Notes under the pieces: model-generated
Databases searched by the model: none
Told to the model about the DNA's origin: nothing
What the model saw: only the letters and a program-made list of their open reading frames with translations
From: Parapristionchus giblindavisi
Taxonomy: Eukaryota; Nematoda; Chromadorea; Rhabditida; Diplogasteridae
Direction: 5' to 3'
Length of the DNA: 64,000 bases
Assembly: GCA_943737045.1 (NCBI GenBank)
Contig: CALSFV010000247.1
Coordinates: forward strand, 62,001-126,000
Position numbers and translations under genes: made by a program
Part shown: positions 51,587 to 63,088 of the stretch, in pieces
Layout: every line of letters starts with the position of its first letter
Position numbering within the stretch: the first letter of the stretch is position 1

Positions 51587-51690
51587 TTAGTTGATTTCTC
51601 CTCTACCATTTATCGATTTTTTTGCTCCATCTACTTTATCGTGTTTCATTTCTCCATTTACAGTAACTGGTAGTATGTCAACTTTACTCT
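51587..51690 (-). CDS. C-terminal exon of an unrecognised gene
   Basis: A minus-strand frame reads KVDILPVTVNGEMKHDKVDG then AKKSINGRGEIN with a stop at 51,587. It ends about 100 bp before the exon at 51,485 on the same strand, which could be operon-like spacing. Upstream exons were not found with confidence. Confidence 0.25.
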
Positions 51691-53736
51691 TTGTTTTGAA
51701 TCGAATTTATATCATCATTTCCAATGCTCTTTGCTTCAGTTGTCATGACAATGATTAAAGGTTTTCTTTCTTCCTGTCAACTGTTTAATATTGATTGATT
51801 GATTGATTGATTGAATGTTGATGATCATCCAGAGTACTGTATTGATGGTCATGATGTGCATGTGGTGGGCATGCCGTGTGTACTGTAGATTCCTGTATCT
51901 CTTTATTCTACCATGACTGTTAGCTGTATGAAGTCTGTTGGTTCCTTCTGTGAACATAGCATTTCAAGGCGGTGCTTAGAGGGTTAGGGACTAAAGGAGA
52001 TATGGTTTAGCTTGATACAGTTAAAGGGAGATGAATCTTTCTCAAATACGGTAATTTAATCAACAACGAAAAATATTTTCGAAATTTTATGGATCGAATT
52101 ATAAAATTTCCACCTTTTTTGCTTGATTTCATCGTTTTCCGAATGTTTGTTGGCGACGAGAATTCGAGAAAAAAAATGAATTAAAAATTTGTTCGGAAAA
52201 AATGTCTTTGAAATGTATACTATAAATTCCGCGCGGGAGCAAGATGGTCCAACTCGTTTGACTAACGGTACTCTCCCTTTCAACAAGTATTTGTAAAATG
52301 ATTTCATCACTTTGGTTCTTGAAACGCTATGTGTCACTTGCCAGTTTCGTGTTTCATCACTTTCATATTCGTGAGATTTTTTGCCGGATAGCTGATGGAT
52401 TTTAGATTCTCTTAAGAGTGTGAGCAATAGTTATAGTCATGATCTCTAGTGCGTCTTTAGTTTCATTCATCATGAGAAAGATCTCGAGCACAAGCGTCTT
52501 TCTTTGCTCTTCCTATACTCTCTCACTTTCACTTTATATCTCATCTAGTCACTTCCTATCTCTATAGATCATGTTCACACTATATATTGATTGGTCTATG
52601 CCCTATCTGTTTGTATTATTCTCACTACTCTATGATAGATGCACTCTCTTATCGATATTTCTATGATAAATTTCCTCTTCTGATTGCAGTTATTCATGAT
52701 AGTGTCGACTCTGTAGTGGGCAGAGTGGACAATTGAAAGAGTCAAATGAATAGAAGAGACGAAAGGGTGCAAATATCAACGCACGTCTCTGCATCTCTTC
52801 CATTCTCTCTCTTGTGCAGGCTGGCTTCATGCCAATTTTAGCAATTTCAACATTTCCTCATTCTGAAACGCTGTGGCAGAATCCATACGACTATTTTGTT
52901 CCACTCGCACCTCGTTATTTCTACCACTAACTAGATTCAATATTGACTGAAATTGAGTACATTATCGAACATGCCCTTGCATCCCGAAGTCCTTGCATCG
53001 TTCTCTCGTTCGTTCTCATGGACTATTCCCTCTATTTTCTCCCCATATCCTTGTTTCTCTCCTTCTCTCTCATTCTACCTCTTCTTCTCTTCACTCTCAC
53101 GGACAGAAAAACAAAAAGTCTATGTGTGTCGGATGGGAGTAAAAGAAAGACAATCAATTCGGGCTCTGGAATATGTATGTTGGTTATTTTGGATGAGCGT
53201 ACGTGCGGTCACACCCTTTACTCTATATCTCATGAGTATATTGTGAAAGAGTTAGTTAAATCACTGTATCGTACGGGTCGAACGTTGATTCTACTTTGTA
53301 TCATGTTCTCTCGTTATCTTTCTATCAACTAATGTTTCATGCATGCTATTACGGATCCTATTCTATCTATTAATAATCTATTCTATCTATTAATAATTAC
53401 ATAAGCTTTCAAAAAAAAATTCAAAGAATGTACTGCTTCCAAAATGCTCTTTGGTGTTGTTGATTAAGTCGATAGTGTTTAGTTTGATCTCATTTCGTGA
53501 GAGTGATCTAATCTAGTATATAGTCTGATCTTTCCTTTGTCTGTTCTCTATGCTCTTTAGATTTACATTTCATTGTTATTTAATTATGGCATGCATAAAG
53601 AATACATGATTTGATTTGATGTAATAGTTATCAATAGTGTGTAAAAATGTTCATGGTGCACGCATAGATTATTTTGAACTATCTATAATTACTATTGTCA
53701 CAATGATTCTTCTGATTGTCATTTGTCATTTCTCGA
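51691..53736. other. Intergenic region, no confident gene
   Basis: A minus frame at 52,427-52,056 and plus frames at 52,943-53,332 are open but show no splice-supported continuation and are Phe/Leu/Ser-rich. A short GATT tandem run is at about 51,793-51,815. Pyrimidine-rich TCTCTCTT tracts occur near 52,500-53,100. It should include the 5' region of the next plus-strand gene. Confidence 0.35.
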
Positions 53737-54963
53737 ATGGCCTCGGCCGGTCTGTATACAGCTGCAGCGGGTCACGCACATGAGGAAATCTTACTGTCCG
53801 CCACTACTTCTCACGGTAGTCCATATCCTATCCTCTCATTGATTGTCCTCCTCAAGGGTGTGCTCACAAGGGAATGGTCTCAACTCACCGTGGGCGTAGT
53901 AGACTCAACGGATTTCCGTACAGAAACACATGCCGGTTCGAATGGCATATGGCTCTAGTCATAACTCCATGATGAATTGAGACCATTCCCTTGTCAGATC
54001 CAATCATATTGTACAGTTACTGTACACCCATGGGGATCTATTGTCTACTGTATGGATGGAGAACCTGCTCACTCTTGATATTGCTCATTCTTGATATCAT
54101 ATTCTATCTTTTCTCCATGTCGTGTCTTCATCCGTTATTATAAAGACGAATGATTATTGTTCTGATTTGCAGGACTCGCTTCTCCCGTGTGCTCTACTGC
54201 TGCTAGAATGGGTAAGTACTGTACGGTCTCCGTGGTGTAAGCGGAGATGCCACCATATGTGGTAAAGGCATTCTTAATATGATCAATTTGAGTGTGCCCT
54301 AACTCATCTGCTGGTAACTGTCATTCCAAGCTCATCCTTGGTGGTGTTGCCCTTGTAGGAGTCGGAGCTGCCATTGGATACTTTGTGAGTGTGTTGTTTC
54401 GACCTCTTTTAGTTGTTGGTATATGGGGCTTCATTTAATGTAAATAATTATGTTTATGTTACCTAAACTAATTGGTGACATTTTATTGCGCGACCGGGTT
54501 GTTTCGAGTTTCAAGCCAAAGTTAATGTGATAATGTGACAATTTAATGTGATTATCAATCTATCTGACAATTTATGGGTGATCAATATAATGTTTGTAGC
54601 TGTGCAAGAAGGCGAACTGCTGCTCTGCTCGTGCCAATACCAAGATTCGTCTCGGAGAGAACAAGGTGAGCTGTCGTGGTGTACTCTTCTTTCTCCATTG
54701 ATTACGGTAGTTGATCTTTGATCTTTGTCAGGTTGTCGACACCGTCGACGTAGAGGACATTGGAGACAAGAAGGTGTTCTGCCGTTGCTGGAAGAGTAAT
54801 AAGGTTCGTAGGCTCCGCCCAGTTGTTTGATATAAGCCCCGCCCACTTGTTTGATATAAGCCCCGCCCCTTTACAGTTCCCCTACTGTGATGGATCTCAC
54901 ACCCAACATAACAAGGATACGGGAGACAACACTGGACCTCTGATTGTTAAGAAAAAAGAGTAA
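53737..54963 (+). CDS. cisd-1: CDGSH iron-sulfur domain protein (mitoNEET/CISD family)
   Basis: CISD proteins are membrane-anchored 2Fe-2S proteins of the outer mitochondrial membrane or ER. The conserved part is certain: exons 54,600-54,665, 54,732-54,803 and 54,877-54,963 encode [20 protein letters not shown], then [20 protein letters not shown] and [20 protein letters not shown], ending in KKKE. The [16 protein letters not shown] motif supplies the three Cys and one His cluster ligands. Upstream exons 53,737-53,815, 54,173-54,211 and 54,359-54,384 keep the frame (total 369 nt, 122 residues). An alternative acceptor at 54,330 would give a better membrane helix ([18 protein letters not shown]) but breaks that frame, so the N-terminus is uncertain. 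Intron 1 carries a CAAGGGAATGG MITE. AATAAA lies at 55,011. Confidence 0.85.
53867..53993. mobile_element. Short CAAGGGAATGG-family MITE in cisd intron 1
   Basis: CAAGGGAATGGTCTCAA and TTGAGACCATTCCCTTG are perfect inverted ends, with TCA on both sides. The core ATGCC-GGTTCGAAT-GGCAT is a perfect T-arm-like hairpin with a box B, and GGGCGTAGTAG upstream is a weak box A. It is the same family as 33,907-34,452 but much shorter. Confidence 0.8.
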
Positions 54964-55119
54964 TCTAGTCATAGATGAGACGACTATTGATTGATAATTA
55001 GTGTATCACGAATAAATTATAAGCTGATTGATTGTGTGATGAATGAGTCTGTTTTCTTTTCAATTCCACATGGGTTCGTTGATAAATGGTTTTGATTTAT
55101 TGATTATTGATTGGTTGAT

Positions 55120-56425
55120 TCACATAAAATGGACAGAACGCATGGATAGACCATCATAACTTCGACCACGTCGTGCAGCCATTGGTCGAGCTCCAACTGT
55201 ACGAGTTATTGTAGTTGTACTACGATTGACTCGAAGTTGACGTAGTTGCTTATCGAGATCACGAATTGTTCTCGATTGTTGATCAATACGAGCCTGAAGA
55301 GGAGGATTTTGTTGATGAAGATGTGCTCAGGTAATTCGATCAAAATCTGATCAGGAGAAATCAAGATCTGATCTGGAGAAATCAAGATTTTTTTTGGCAC
55401 GATCAGATCTTGATTTCTCCTGATCAGATCTTGATTTCTTCTGATCAGATCTTGATTTCTTCTTATCATATTTTGATTTTATCTGATCATATTGGGTCGA
55501 AAAGCTAGGTTATCGGTTTTCAAAATCCGGTCAGGTTTTTCAATTTTTTTTGAGAAATTTTGGCTCAAAATCCGGTCAGGCTCGGTACTTTGCAACATAC
55601 TTCTCGACCTATAGATGTGAGTAATGTAGGTGGTTTCGAAATCACCTTAAGAACTCGTTTTTCAGCATCAGCATGCTGTGCAGTCCGTATAGCAACTTTG
55701 GCTAGGACTTCACGATTGAGTGCATCGACTCGTGCCGCTCGTCTCTCAAGCACTTCGTATTCTCGTTCCTACAACGATTGTCTACGGGGTTACGGTAGCC
55801 TCAAGATATACCGTACCCGAGTGGCCATTCGTGTATTGAGCGCTTGCTGTGAGAGTTCCTTACGAATGTTGTTCAACGATTTTGTCAATTGTTCCTGCTT
55901 AATTGTAATATTTCTGATTACGGTAAAACAAAGGCACCGTAATATGAGAATATTGTAACTGGTGAAAAGATTAATCGCGTACTAAGTTATGTGTCCTAAC
56001 GAGTTGGCTACAGTACTCTTGTTCGAGATTAATCAGAGATTTGGCCCTTGAGAGCAGACCATCATCCGAGGTGACACGCAATATTGATTTGAGCTAAATA
56101 CTTTTGAAAATCGACAATATAAAATTTATTCCGCAGATGGTGTGTTGAAATAACTGTCATCGTGTTGAAGTTCAAAGACTAAATACCAATACAATATCAA
56201 TACGATGATTTTTGATTTACTCTACCAGAGATACCGTACCTCATCAATCAATAATTGTTCCGTATTCTGACTCGGGGATGATACTATCTCGTACGAATCT
56301 CCGCTCTTGAAGATCTCTACTACAGTAGCGGTTTTTGGTCTCGATACGATAGATGGAGCACGTCTGGTTACGGTAGGTACCGATAATCGGGATACTGTAT
56401 CGATCTGTTCAGAAGGACCAGACAT
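55120..56425 (-). CDS. Coiled-coil protein, unrecognised
   Basis: Five exons join in phase 0. The start at 56,425 (MSGPSEQIDTVSRLSVPTVT) runs to 56,240. Then come LKSILRVTSDDGLLSRAKSL (56,093), QEQLTKSLNNIRKELSQQAL (about 55,898), EREYEVLERRAARVDALNRE (55,768-55,655) and ARIDQQSRTIRDLDKQLRQL (55,293). The C-terminus is basic, with RRGRSYDGLSMRSVHFM and a TGA at 55,120. The pattern is a long heptad-rich rod with a Ser/Thr head and a basic tail. It could be a cytoskeletal or scaffold protein. An ATAGGTCGAA MITE and a GATC-rich minisatellite lie in the last intron. The gene is tail-to-tail with cisd. Confidence 0.55.
55321..55490. repeat. Minisatellite of GATCAGATCTTGATTTCT units in both orientations
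   Basis: The unit TCTGATCAGGAGAAATCAAGA is repeated and then appears reversed as GATCAGATCTTGATTTCT(C/T)CT, with a TTTTTTTTGGCAC turn near 55,390. It can fold into a large hairpin inside an intron of the coiled-coil gene. Confidence 0.8.
55492..55614. mobile_element. ATAGGTCGAA-family MITE, inverted copy
   Basis: GGGTCGAAAAGCTAGGTTAT at the left and ACTTCTCGACCTATAG at the right. The interior has GGCTCAAAATCCGGTCAGG repeats, the reverse of the unit seen at 24,971. It lies in an intron of the coiled-coil gene. Confidence 0.75.
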
Positions 56426-56589
56426 ACATGTGAACAACTATATTGAAAGGATATTCAATGATGAGGGGAAAGGCGGAGATATGGACACGCTCCAGTTGTT
56501 TCCATGAATTTCCATGATTGTTTCGTTGGCAATGTGCCAATTATTATTGACGAGTAAAGCACGATTTGGTGCGATATACGGGCAATTCC

Positions 56590-57560
56590 ATAATATCACG
56601 CCAGTCACGAGAGAATTGAGATGAAATGGGAATGAAGCAAAAATGGTGAAATGAGTTAGGACCATTTTTGGACATCTCTAGGCATGCCCTACCAGAACCC
56701 AAAGTCTCATTGTTCAATTTTCATTTTGGGGCTCAATACACCGGTTCGGTAATGCGAAGTCCCAACTTTAAGCTCGAATTTCTCGCTTCTGGTGAGTTTT
56801 AGCGGAAAAGTGCCACAAGAGTGACCCCCCCTCTTTTTTCTTGCTCTATCAATCTAAACAAACCAGAGGTCATGAAAATGTCTCTGAACAGAGCTACACT
56901 TCGAAGCAAATAACTCAAAAATTTAGGAAAAGGAGGTGCTCTTCTTCCAGTATGTTATTAAGTTTTTCATACGCTTTCGAATGAGGGGCTTGCGAAAAAA
57001 ATACGTTAATGCGTTCGTATGGTTTATCCCCTTAGAAATTTCCTGATGATTTGAAGTCATTTTCGCCACCCTCAATCTCTCGTTTCATACACTCTCTCGC
57101 CAATTCCTTTCCATTCCATTCAATTCGATTCTGCACCGCACGGTCTCGAGCGCACGGTGCGGAATGAAACATATCGTTTTCTCCCTTTATTTCTTTCACT
57201 ATCCGGCAAGAGAGTGTGTGAAACGAGAGATTGTGGTTGGGCGAAAATGACTTCAAATCATCAGGAAATTTCCAAAGGGATGAACCATATGAACGCATTA
57301 GCGTATTTTTTTCGCAAGCCCCTCATTCGAAAGCGTATGAAAAACTTAATAACATACTGGAAGAAGAGCACCTCCTTTTCTTAAATTTTTGAGTTATTTG
57401 CTTCGAAGTGAAGCTCTGTTCAGAATCATTTTCATGACCTCTGGTTTGTTTAGATCGATAAAGCAAGAAAAAAGAGCGGAGGTCACTCTTGTGACACTTT
57501 TCCGCTAAAACGCACCAGAAGCGAATTATGTCAATTCTCTCGTGACTGGCGTGATATACT
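56590..57560. mobile_element. 970-bp palindromic foldback element
   Basis: ATATCACGCCAGTCACGAGA near 56,591 is mirrored by TCTCGTGACTGGCGTGATAT ending about 57,558. Inner arms pair over TTTTAGCGGAAAAGTG / CACTTTTCCGCTAAAA and GAAATTTCCTGATGATTTGA / TCAAATCATCAGGAAATTTC. Open frames in it are shadows of the palindrome. No coding function. Confidence 0.75.
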
Positions 57561-57820
57561 AAAAAGTAGGAATAAAATCTCATAATTGTGTTAGTTTGAA
57601 GGGACGTTGATCCTTCAACGATCTCTTCATTTCACACACTATTTCTTTATACTCTACCACAGACAATAATAGTAGACAATTTAAAGAGTTTTTCCATTTT
57701 ATTCCACATTATCTCACTGTTCTTTTGCGGTTGATCTCGCTATCAAATTTAGTGGTAAGACTCAATCATTCGTCTAATAAATCAATCTTTACTTGAAGTC
57801 TTCATCTGTATCAATCAATA

Positions 57821-58696
57821 ATGGATTCGGCTTTATTGATCTTTTGTCTCGGTTTGATCGGAATTCTCACTATTCTATTCGTTATCTATATGTGGTTGGC
57901 AATGAGAAGAAGAGACGAAACCGAGGAAGAACCTAAAGTTGGTTATCCCAAATCTTTCCCGCAAGGATACTTCTATTATAATATTATAAATAATAATAAT
58001 TATAAATATTTATCGCATCTCTCAATCTAATGACAGAGATATTATTATAGATAGTAATTCCTCTTGCCCATCCATTGTGTACTCTATCAGAAGATGTATC
58101 ATCACAACCCCATTCTCATTGTTCTGTCAATGGCTCAATTGCAGTTTCCCCATATGGACAGTAAGCATTAACTGCACTACATACTTCAGAACACAAAACC
58201 AGTCCAAAAGTATAATATGAAATTCTGGTGTAGAATACCATTTCCTTGATGTTTATTTTTTTATTTCATTTTTTTTGGTATCCTTTTGGACTGATCCGAT
58301 GTTCTGGTCCCGTGTTCTGAAGTAGTGCCGTCTTCACTACTCTAAACTACTCTAACTTGAATTGTAGGAGATCATCGGCTGATCTGAGAACTAATTCTTC
58401 TGCATCTCTTCGAGTGAGATTGTATTGATTGGTTTACTCAACAAAAAAGATAAATGGATAAATTGCAGCCCACAATGTCCACTCAGCCATTTGTTTCTCC
58501 TCGATGTGATACAATACAGACTGCAATGGGAGTTTCATCAAAGAAACTTGAGAGAGATGTCGATATTGATGAAGTGAATGATCATAAGACAGATCCTCTT
58601 CATTCTGATAGTAGTCGAGTAACTGAATTCACTCTTCCTCCATCTGCTGTATCCACTCAGGCTGAAATCGATTCGGAAAGACCCCTCTTCCAATGA
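57821..58696 (+). CDS. Small single-pass membrane protein, unrecognised
   Basis: Four exons (57,821-57,937, 58,051-58,160, 58,368-58,413, 58,469-58,696) total 501 nt, 166 residues, with all junctions in frame. Residues 4-27 form one membrane helix (LLIFCLGLIGILTILFVIYM), followed at once by MRRRDETEEE. That predicts an external short N-terminus and a cytosolic tail. The tail is Ser/Thr-rich, with QPFVSPRCDTIQTAMGVSSK, and closes SERPLFQ. Intron 2 contains a 154-bp MITE. No homologue comes to mind. It could be a signalling or adaptor membrane protein, but there is no direct evidence. Confidence 0.6.
58175..58328. mobile_element. CAGAACAC/GTGTTCTG-family MITE
   Basis: CACTACATACTTCAGAACAC is mirrored by GTGTTCTGAAGTAGTG. 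ACCAGTCCAAAAG is mirrored by CTTTTGGACTGATC, with CTGGT nearby. It lies in an intron of the membrane-protein gene. A relative is at 60,692-60,829. Confidence 0.75.
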
Positions 58697-59290
58697 TTAC
58701 TGTAGGATTACTGTAGTCCAAAAAGTGCCTTCACTTGCTGATTGTAATCGATTGTAGAACGATAAAGAACTTGCAAGTGGTGAATTTCGACAATTTATTG
58801 AAAACAGAGAATTGGAAAATTTTGTGAAATCAAATTATATGCGGTAAAAAAAACCACGCTGTAGTTTCAATACAATGGAAATGTATCCAGTTTTAACCGT
58901 CGAAATGTTTTCTAAAAAAATTTTTCAGTAAGATGTTCTCTATGGTAGGAAGGACCAAAAAATGATAACATAGTACAAAAGCCATGCGTACACGGTGTAT
59001 ATATAAGATAAGAATGGAAGAAATTGTGTTTCCTAATATGTCGGATATTGATGTGTTGGGAGTTATGAATCTATTCTACATGAAATCTGGATATAATGTA
59101 TCATAGGGGGAGGGAGGGAGTAATTTTGATTTTGCTAATTTTGAAGGATAACATTTTGATGGACAATTTTTTATGAAAAATTCAGACAAATTAAAAAAAA
59201 ATCGAACACATTAGACGCAAAAAACGTTAACAAAGCGATGCAAATGTAACGTCGTCAAACTTTTCCTTTTTCATTTCATTTTCTTATTCG
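58697..59290. other. Intergenic, nothing recognised
   Basis: AT-rich sequence of about 590 bases between two plus-strand genes. No repeat ends or exon-like frames were seen. It should contain the 3' UTR of the first gene and the promoter of the second. Confidence 0.35.
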
Positions 59291-60333
59291 ATGTCATACG
59301 GTCGGTCGGATCCGAACTACGAGGTTCGTATTCTTTGATCTATCCCAAATAATAAAGATATTACTGTATCTTGATTATGGTATCTATAGTAAAGATCAAA
59401 GATCATTTAATTCTTATTAGCTCGTCTCTACTCAATTGGACAGTATCATCGCTTCAATTATGAATCAAGCCAGCAAGGTCACAAATCTGTCAATATTGAT
59501 CTCTTCAATTATTGATTTTTTCAGACATTCGAAAAAGTGAAGAATCAGAAAACGGATAGTGAGATGTCAAATTGTTTGTTTAATGATCTACTTAAGACTC
59601 CCAATAATATATATTTTTTAGATGATGATATAAAGTCTGATTCATTGAGAAAGTGTTCATCGACGAGGAAATCTTCGGATGTACGTGCATCATGATATTC
59701 AGTTCATATACGCAGCCAAATTCAGGAAAGCACCGTGGTGAGCGTCCACTGCGTATCGAGTTTGACCTCTGACCAGGGACCATTGTTCATCAAGAGCAAG
59801 AAGGTGAGATTGAATGCATGACGTAGCGGCCGAAGCACCATAAGGCACAATAAAACTAACCTATATATTTTTTTTAATAATTTACGTTTTACGCATGCAA
59901 ACCTATACTTGTACATCTATTACTATAATATTGTTAATTTAATCACTAGACTGCGTATCATTCATCTTCTTTGTCATTAAAGTGTTCTGCGTTCCCCAGA
60001 GGAATCAAGAATGCCGTCGTGAAATCGGAATTCGAGGATTGTTGTGGTGGAACGTTACCTCTAAAGGTTTGACTGCGTATATGAACTGAGTATTATGTTT
60101 TCTTCAGGTCGAAGTGTCTAAAACCGCCGACCCCGATTGGATTCGTGTTCGTACTTCCGTGTTCAATGCTGACAAGAAGGTACGGAAAGAAGATGATTTG
60201 ATTGTCTGCGTAGCTTGACTGAGTATCATGATTGTAGTGTGTTCTTCTCATCGAAACTGATTGTCGTGGAATGGAGACTCGAAATGTATGCATCAATGGA
60301 AAAGAAGCTATTCCTGCAGATGATGATTATTGA
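59291..60333 (+). CDS. Hypothetical cysteine-containing protein
   Basis: Seven exons, all joined in phase 0, give about 191 residues: MSYGRSDPNYE, LVSTQLDSIIASIMNQASK, TFEKVKNQKTDSEMSNCLFN, ESTVVSVHCVSSLTSDQGPL, CSAFPRGIKNAVVKSEFEDC, VEVSKTADPDWIRVRTSVFN and CVLLIETDCRGMETRNVCIN, ending PADDDY. The C-terminal half alternates hydrophobic and polar residues like a beta-sandwich and has about nine cysteines, two adjacent. There is no signal peptide, so a cytosolic or metal/redox role is as likely as secretion. Family not recognised. The uniform phase-0 introns and clean frame argue it is a real gene. Confidence 0.55.
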
Positions 60334-61063
60334 TTGATTGATTAGTTCTATCGATTTATATTGATCAGATAATCTTAATTCTTCATTTGTGAATTGAAGT
60401 GCATAGATCATACAATTGATATAATATAGAATATAGAAATTATGAGACTAATGAAGATATGTAGACAGAGACACAAGAACAGACAAAAGTGACAGCTCAT
60501 TTTCAGAAGATTTGATATTGTATGATTTCTTAGAAAATTTTGGATTTAAAATTTCGTATTCAACACCCAACTGTAATGTGTATAACCAAAGCACAACCTC
60601 AAACAAAAAATAGACAAATTATTTTTAAAAAAATCGTTCCCTTTTAGCCATGCTGTTTCATCTTTGTCCTTTCTTATGTATCATTTATCGGCACTGCTTC
60701 AGAATAGGGTACCAGTCCAAAATAATAGTATAATTGCCTAATATAAACATTATTTCTCTTGTGTTTATTTCATTGTTCATGTCCTTTTGGACTTGATCGG
60801 TGTTCTGGTACCCTATTCTGAAGTAGATAAACATTTATCTCCTTTAATCAATCTCATTTACTTAATCATCATCATCATTCATCATCTTCATTATTTTCTT
60901 CACATACACTTGCTTCCAAACTCCTTTTGATTAGCCCCCCCCCAACATGATCTTTGAACTCATTCGTTCATTTCATTTAAATAAATCAGTTTTTAAATAT
61001 GTGATTTTTACAAATTGATTACGTCTATTTTCAATACTATTTACAGTCCCTCTCCATCGCCCC
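60334..61063. other. Intergenic region with one MITE
   Basis: Apart from the MITE at 60,692-60,829 no gene or structure is visible. A (ATC)n-like run occurs near 60,866-60,890 and a C9-10 tract near 60,936-60,945. Confidence 0.4.
60692..60829. mobile_element. Second copy of the TTCAGAA..GG-GTACCAG MITE
   Basis: CTGCTTCAGAATAGGGTACC is mirrored by GGTACCCTATTCTGAAGTAG. Subterminal AGTCCAAAA / TTTTGGACT is shared with 58,175-58,328. Confidence 0.75.
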
Positions 61064-61246
61064 TTTAAAGGTGGTGTCCGGGCAATATTTTCGTGAACAA
61101 ACTGTGAAGACAGAAAGATAGTAAAAGATATTCTGCATACCTTACATAAATTAGTTTATGCTAATTTAGCTTATTGATCGCTAGAATCATTAATGAATCC
61201 ATGCTTGATGTACAGGCAAAGGCGCGAAATTTTGAAAATAGGAAAG

Positions 61247-61318
61247 TTCAGCAATAGGTTTCGAACCCGCGACGTTACGCTAACTAGTGAGCACTTTTGC
61301 CACTGCGCTACGGGATTG
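61247..61318 (-). tRNA. tRNA-like sequence in TTAA-type MITE
   Basis: On the minus strand, box A TAGCGCAGTGG (61,300-61,310) and box B GGTTCGAAACC (61,257-61,267) are excellent. The intervening CTCACTAGTTAGCG could hold an AGT-type (Thr) loop. The acceptor stem does not pair, so it is probably not a working tRNA. It aligns with the copy at 30,160-30,230. Confidence 0.6.
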
Positions 61319-61378
61319 ATGAATGGTCGTGCTAATTTCTTGCATATCACTTGCCCATTGCATAATGGATATGTTATA

Positions 61379-62813
61379 CAGTATCGGCGTAAAGTGATGA
61401 GACGCTTTTTCATTTTTTTATAACTTTTGATCCAGGAAAGCAATCAGGCTGATCTTTTGAACCAATGTACAGAATTTATCAGGGAATATTATCATGATGT
61501 GTTTGTGTAATTAAATTCGTTCATTATTGCGTAGTGATGACGCAATCGAAGTACACTTTTTTGAAAATTTCCAATTGTTTAGTGAAACGTCCTGTTCTCC
61601 TGAAACATTGTGAGAGTGGAGACATCTACTAGGGCTGCACAGGAAAAATATCCGGAATGGATCCGACTCCGATTTCGAACCGTAGCTTTGTTGCAAATTT
61701 GATCCCCAAAATTTAAAACTCTTCTTCTTGATGTGCTAACGACCCGTTCTAAGCGCCAAAATGATGCTAGTGATAAGCTATGTTTATTCCCAGATTATGG
61801 TAGTCATAGCTCTCATTCGCCCTCAGGGCATGAAAAACAAATTTTTTTGGAAGGGCTGATTTTGAGACCCTACCGTTCAGAGGGCAGGTGTTCTAAAATT
61901 CTGGTTCCTGTGCAAGCAGCTTTACAATGTATCATATATTTATTTCCCTTATTTTGGTTTAGTTCCGATTCCTTTCAGACCCGCAGCAAAAGATATGCTG
62001 AGGTCGACTCGGTGCGCACTCTCGCACTTTCTCTCTCACTGCTCTCGTCCGTGGGCCTCTATTGATGAAATCTCGTATTTTCAATGCACCAATGCATATT
62101 AGAGATGCTCACAAAAGTTTTTACACTGTTGCTAAACTTTGATCTTTGATCTTTGTATTTTGATCTTTGATGGCTGAAACCGAGTAGACCTCAGCATAAC
62201 TTTTGCTACGGGTCTGAAAGGAATCGGAACCAAACTAAAATAAGGGAAATAAATATATGATACATTGTAAAGCTGCTTGCACAGGAACCAGAATTTTAGA
62301 ACACCTGCCCTCTGAACGGTAGGGTCTCAAAATCAGCCCTTCCAAAAAATTTTGTTTTTGATGCCCTGAGGGCGAATGAGAGCTATGACTACCATAGTCT
62401 GGGAATAAACATAGCTTACCTCTAGCATCGTTTTGGCGCTTAGAGAGGGTCGTTAGCACATCTAGAAGCTGAGTATTAAATTTTGGGGTTCAAATTTGCA
62501 ACAAAGCTACGGTTCGAAATCGGAGTCGGATCCATTCCGGATATTTTTCCTGTGCAGCCCTAGTAGATGTCTCCACTCTCACAATGTTTCAGGAGAACAG
62601 AACTTTTCACTAAAGAATTGGAAATTTTCGAAAAAGTGTACTTCGATTGCGTCATCACTACGCAATAATGAACTAATTTAATTACACAAACACATCATGG
62701 TAATATTCCCTGATAAATTCTGTACATTGGTTCAAAAGATCAGCCTGATTGCTTTCCTGGATCAAAAGTTATAAAAAAATGAAAAAGTGTCTCATCACTT
62801 TACGCCGATACTG
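61379..62813. mobile_element. 1.44-kb palindromic mariner-type MITE
   Basis: CAGTATCGGCGTAAAGTGAT and its inverse are flanked by TA. The arms mirror for about 700 bp: TTTTGATCCAGGAAAGCAAT on the left is reversed on the right, and ATTCCGGATATTTTTCCTGT appears as an inverted pair. The two strands carry mirror open frames that are not genes. Related in internal motifs to 46,263-47,916. Confidence 0.8.
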
Positions 62814-63088
62814 TATATTTGCATAGACATTCGAGGGCCTCCATCTTTAAAGGCGACACGCGGCTTTCACTGAACAATCGTTGACTTATCCGATAACCTT
62901 GCTATCGCTCAGAAATATTCTTGGATTACTCTTGGATAATTTGGAATTATACAAAATTAATCTCGTCCGATTTAAAAATTTGAAAATTCTAAATTTTCTG
63001 GAATGCCGATACGGATGGGGATATGTTTTCAACTTTATCATGTAATGAACACGAATACAGTACTCGTACTATTTATCGAGGTCAATGA

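Larger units (their letters stand above)
61064..62851. mobile_element. TTAA-type MITE split by a palindromic mariner-type MITE
   Basis: The left end TTTAAAGGTGGTGTCCGG and right end GGGCCTCCATCTTTAAA match the 29,971 element and have TTAA borders. A palindromic element (61,379-62,813) was inserted later into its right part. The left portion carries the same tRNA-like core. Confidence 0.75.

Noticed and set aside
57157..57583. Open frames in both strands of 56,590-57,560
   Set aside because: They mirror each other because the DNA is palindromic. No start, splice or domain support.
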